NCBI GenBank assembly: GCA_003567475.1
Contig: PWZL01000030.1
Span: 1-64,000, forward strand
Direction of reading: 5' to 3'
Source: Gammaproteobacteria bacterium
GTDB lineage: Bacteria > Pseudomonadota > Gammaproteobacteria > Steroidobacterales > PWYM01
Length of the DNA stretch: 64,000 nt
Of the stretch, positions 62,242 through 64,000 are shown piece after piece (position 1 is the stretch's first letter; each line of letters opens with the position of its first letter). A model generated the notes under the pieces. It saw only the letters and a program-made list of their open reading frames with translations, did not search any database and was not told the DNA's origin. Position numbers and translations under genes: made by a program.

Positions 62242-62568
62242 GTGAGTGATCGCATTGTGCATACCAGTGATGCGTCTTTCGAGCAGGATGTGCTCAAGGC
62301 GGATCGCCCCGTGCTGCTGGATTTCTGGGCCGAATGGTGCGGCCCCTGCAAGATGATTGCGCCGATGCTTGACGAGGTGGCGAACGAGTTTGCCGACCGT
62401 CTGACGGTAGCCAAGCTCAACATCGACGAGAATCCGCAGACCCCGCCGCGGTATGGCATTCGCGGCATCCCGACGCTGATCCTGTTCAAGGACGGCACGG
62501 TAGAGGCGCAGAAGGTGGGCGCCCTGTCCAAAGCCCAGCTCAAAGACTTTCTGGAATCGCACCTGTGA
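62242..62568 (+). CDS. trxA: Thioredoxin 1
   Basis: Cytosolic thiol-disulfide reductase of 108 residues. Active site [15 protein letters not shown] (Cys33, Cys36) and cis-proline in [12 protein letters not shown] are intact; the length and sequence match E. coli TrxA well. The start is GTG 62242 with AAGGAG 7 nt upstream. The stop codon overlaps a GTG (GTGA, 62565-62568) that opens the Rho reading frame, so trxA and rho may be translationally coupled. Confidence 0.97.
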   Translation: MSDRIVHTSDASFEQDVLKADRPVLLDFWAEWCGPCKMIAPMLDEVANEFADRLTVAKLNIDENPQTPPRYGIRGIPTLILFKDGTVEAQKVGALSKAQLKDFLESHL

Positions 62569-64000
62569 GGGGCTATCTCGGGAATACCACGCGCAACCGT
62601 CCCAAAGGCGGCGGCGAGGGCGGTCAGGGGGGGCAGGGTCCCGCGCCGGGACGCAGTGGTGGCAAAAAGAAGGTGCGGCGGCGTAAGCCTCAGTCGCAGT
62701 CGCATGAGCACGGCCAGCACATGCATGAGGAATTCCCGGACAACGAGGATCTCGAAGTCATCTCCAGTGAGGACCTCGCCCAGTCCCGTGCGGCGATGAA
62801 CCTGACCGAACTCAAGGCCATGCCGGCCTCGAAACTGGTCGATATGGCGACAGAGATGGGCCTGGAAAACCTGGCCCGTTCGCGCAAGCAGGACATCATT
62901 TTCGCCATTCTCAAGGCGCACGCCCGCAAGGGTGAGGACATCTACGGCGACGGCGTGCTGGAAATCCTCCAGGATGGCTTCGGCTTCCTGCGCTCTTCCG
63001 ACAGTTCCTACCTGGCCGGCCCGGATGACATCTACGTGTCACCGAGCCAGATCCGCCGCTTCAGTCTGCGCACTGGCGATACCGTCTCCGGCCTGATTCG
63101 CCCGCCCAAAGATGGCGAGCGGTACTTCGCGCTGCTGAAGGTCGGCGAGATCAACTTCGAACCGCCGGAGGCGGCTCGCCACAAAGTGCTGTTCGAGAAT
63201 CTCACTCCGCTGTTTCCCAAGCAGCGGCTGAAGCTCGAGCAGGGCAATGGCAGCAAGGAAGATCTCACCGCGCGAATCATCGACATGGTCTCGCCAATCG
63301 GGCGGGGCCAGCGGGGGCTGATCGTCTCGCCGCCTAAGGCTGGCAAGACGATGCTGCTCCAGAACATCGCGACCGCCATCGCCGCGAACAGCCCGGACTG
63401 CTATCTGATCGTCCTGCTGATCGACGAGCGCCCGGAAGAGGTGACGGAGATGGAACGCACGGTGCGGGGCGAGGTGGTGTCCTCGACCTTCGATGAGCCT
63501 GCCAGCCGCCATGTGCAGGTGGCCGAGATGGTCATCGAGAAGGCCAAGCGGCTGGTCGAACACAAGCGCGACGTGGTGATTCTGCTCGATTCCATCACCC
63601 GCCTTGCCCGCGCCTACAACACCGTTGTGCCCTCATCAGGCAAGGTGCTTACCGGCGGTGTGGACGCCAACGCGCTGCACCGGCCCAAGCGCTTTTTCGG
63701 TGCTGCACGGAATATCGAGGAAGGCGGCAGCCTGACCATTCTGGCGACCGCGCTGATCGATACCGGCTCCAAGATGGACGAGGTCATCTACGAGGAGTTC
63801 AAAGGTACCGGTAATCTGGAAATCCACCTCGATCGGCGGATCGCGGAGAAGCGGGTGTATCCGGCCATCAACATCAACCGTTCCGGGACCCGGCGCGAAG
63901 AGTTGCTCACCGACGAGGCCGAACTTCAGAAGATGTGGATTCTCCGCAAGGTGCTGCATCCTATGGACGAGCTCGCGGCAGTGGAATTCCTCATCAACAA
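62565..64000 (+). CDS. rho: Transcription termination factor Rho, N-terminally extended, 3' cut
   Basis: Hexameric RNA-dependent ATPase ending transcription. The canonical start [18 protein letters not shown] lies at 62796, but the frame stays open back to GTG 62565 overlapping the trxA stop, adding 77 residues rich in Gly, Gln, Lys and Arg ([23 protein letters not shown]) and then acidic residues ([15 protein letters not shown]). ATG 62721 is another start option. Canonical part: oligonucleotide-binding fold [22 protein letters not shown], Walker [12 protein letters not shown] (about residue 257), arginine-valley and Q-loop region, and [12 protein letters not shown]. About 20 C-terminal residues lie beyond the window. 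No ribosome site is seen at 62796; GGAA at 62552 is 9 nt before GTG 62565. Confidence 0.95.
   Translation, partial: MRGYLGNTTRNRPKGGGEGGQGGQGPAPGRSGGKKKVRRRKPQSQSHEHGQHMHEEFPDNEDLEVISSEDLAQSRAAMNLTELKAMPASKLVDMATEMGLENLARSRKQDIIFAILKAHARKGEDIYGDGVLEILQDGFGFLRSSDSSYLAGPDDIYVSPSQIRRFSLRTGDTVSGLIRPPKDGERYFALLKVGEINFEPPEAARHKVLFENLTPLFPKQRLKLEQGNGSKEDLTARIIDMVSPIGRGQRGLIVSPPKAGKTMLLQNIATAIAANSPDCYLIVLLIDERPEEVTEMERTVRGEVVSSTFDEPASRHVQVAEMVIEKAKRLVEHKRDVVILLDSITRLARAYNTVVPSSGKVLTGGVDANALHRPKRFFGAARNIEEGGSLTILATALIDTGSKMDEVIYEEFKGTGNLEIHLDRRIAEKRVYPAININRSGTRREELLTDEAELQKMWILRKVLHPMDELAAVEFLIN

Noticed and set aside
62569-62795. rhoL-type leader peptide as in E. coli
   Set aside because: No short ORF with ribosome site is visible; instead the Rho frame itself remains open back to the trxA stop.

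Overview
The window is a GC-rich (by eye well above 60 percent) stretch of a gammaproteobacterial chromosome. The trxA-rho pair with rhlB divergent to it, a plsB-type glycerol-3-phosphate acyltransferase, sohB, cysQ, DUF3301 and DUF465 genes all point to Gammaproteobacteria. Two large TonB-dependent receptors of the style common in Xanthomonadales, Steroidobacterales and Woeseiales relatives suggest a non-enteric, free-living heterotroph; I cannot name the order or genus. Genes are tightly packed with many 1-14 bp overlaps and frequent GTG or TTG starts. I saw no rRNA, tRNA, CRISPR array, transposase or plasmid origin.

Layout. 1-5.1 kb: 3' part of pyruvate carboxylase, a 328-bp leader, a TonB receptor and a strong intrinsic terminator. 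5.1-7.6 kb: a secreted DUF1579-like protein, a YugP-type zinc peptidase and a convergent secreted DUF192 fusion. 7.7-14.7 kb: a six-gene overlapping MoxR-DUF58-DUF4381-BatA-BatB/C-BatD operon (aerotolerance/envelope-stress type). 14.9-20 kb: an RND efflux adaptor and pump, and an EamA transporter. 20-26.9 kb: a membrane diguanylate cyclase, a DUF4864 protein with a glyoxalase I, a HAD phosphatase, an OmpA-type coiled-coil protein, a possible structured RNA ending in a terminator, lipA and sohB. 26.9-29.5 kb: MAPEG and MscS genes facing an M48 lipoprotein protease. 29.5-35.8 kb: the bacterial 'ligase-associated' DNA repair set (beta-CASP/MBL exonuclease, ATP-dependent DNA ligase, Lhr-like helicase, PdeM phosphoesterase) split by an antisense BON lipoprotein gene. 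35.9-40 kb: an L,D-transpeptidase with a possibly leaderless mRNA, a tiny charged ORF, a glutaredoxin-like/DUF3429 fusion, an orphan contractile-tail sheath protein and a DUF427 gene. 40-50 kb: a fused 5-oxoprolinase, MtfA peptidase and a LuxR-type regulator divergent from a TonB receptor, a Tat-exported flavoprotein and a periplasmic repeat protein. 50-51.5 kb: small protein, hydrolase and methyltransferase. 51.5-56.4 kb: otsB, GH15, otsA, glk. 56.5-64 kb: plsB; DUF465, DUF3301, cysQ, rhlB; trxA and rho (cut by the window end).

The most interesting signals are: (1) a perfect 18-bp palindrome of lux-box form between a LuxR solo and a TonB receptor, placed about 42 bp upstream of the predicted transcription start, implying a small-molecule-gated uptake and periplasmic flavoenzyme module; (2) a lone phage/eCIS-type contractile sheath gene with a 12-bp inverted repeat running into its start codon and no other tail genes nearby; (3) an operon able to run a complete trehalose cycle with glucose rescue; (4) a structured, terminator-ended intergenic region upstream of lipA; (5) a Rho factor with a roughly 77-residue basic, low-complexity N-terminal extension translationally coupled to trxA; and (6) a glutaredoxin-fold domain without its active-site cysteine pair fused to a DUF3429 membrane domain.
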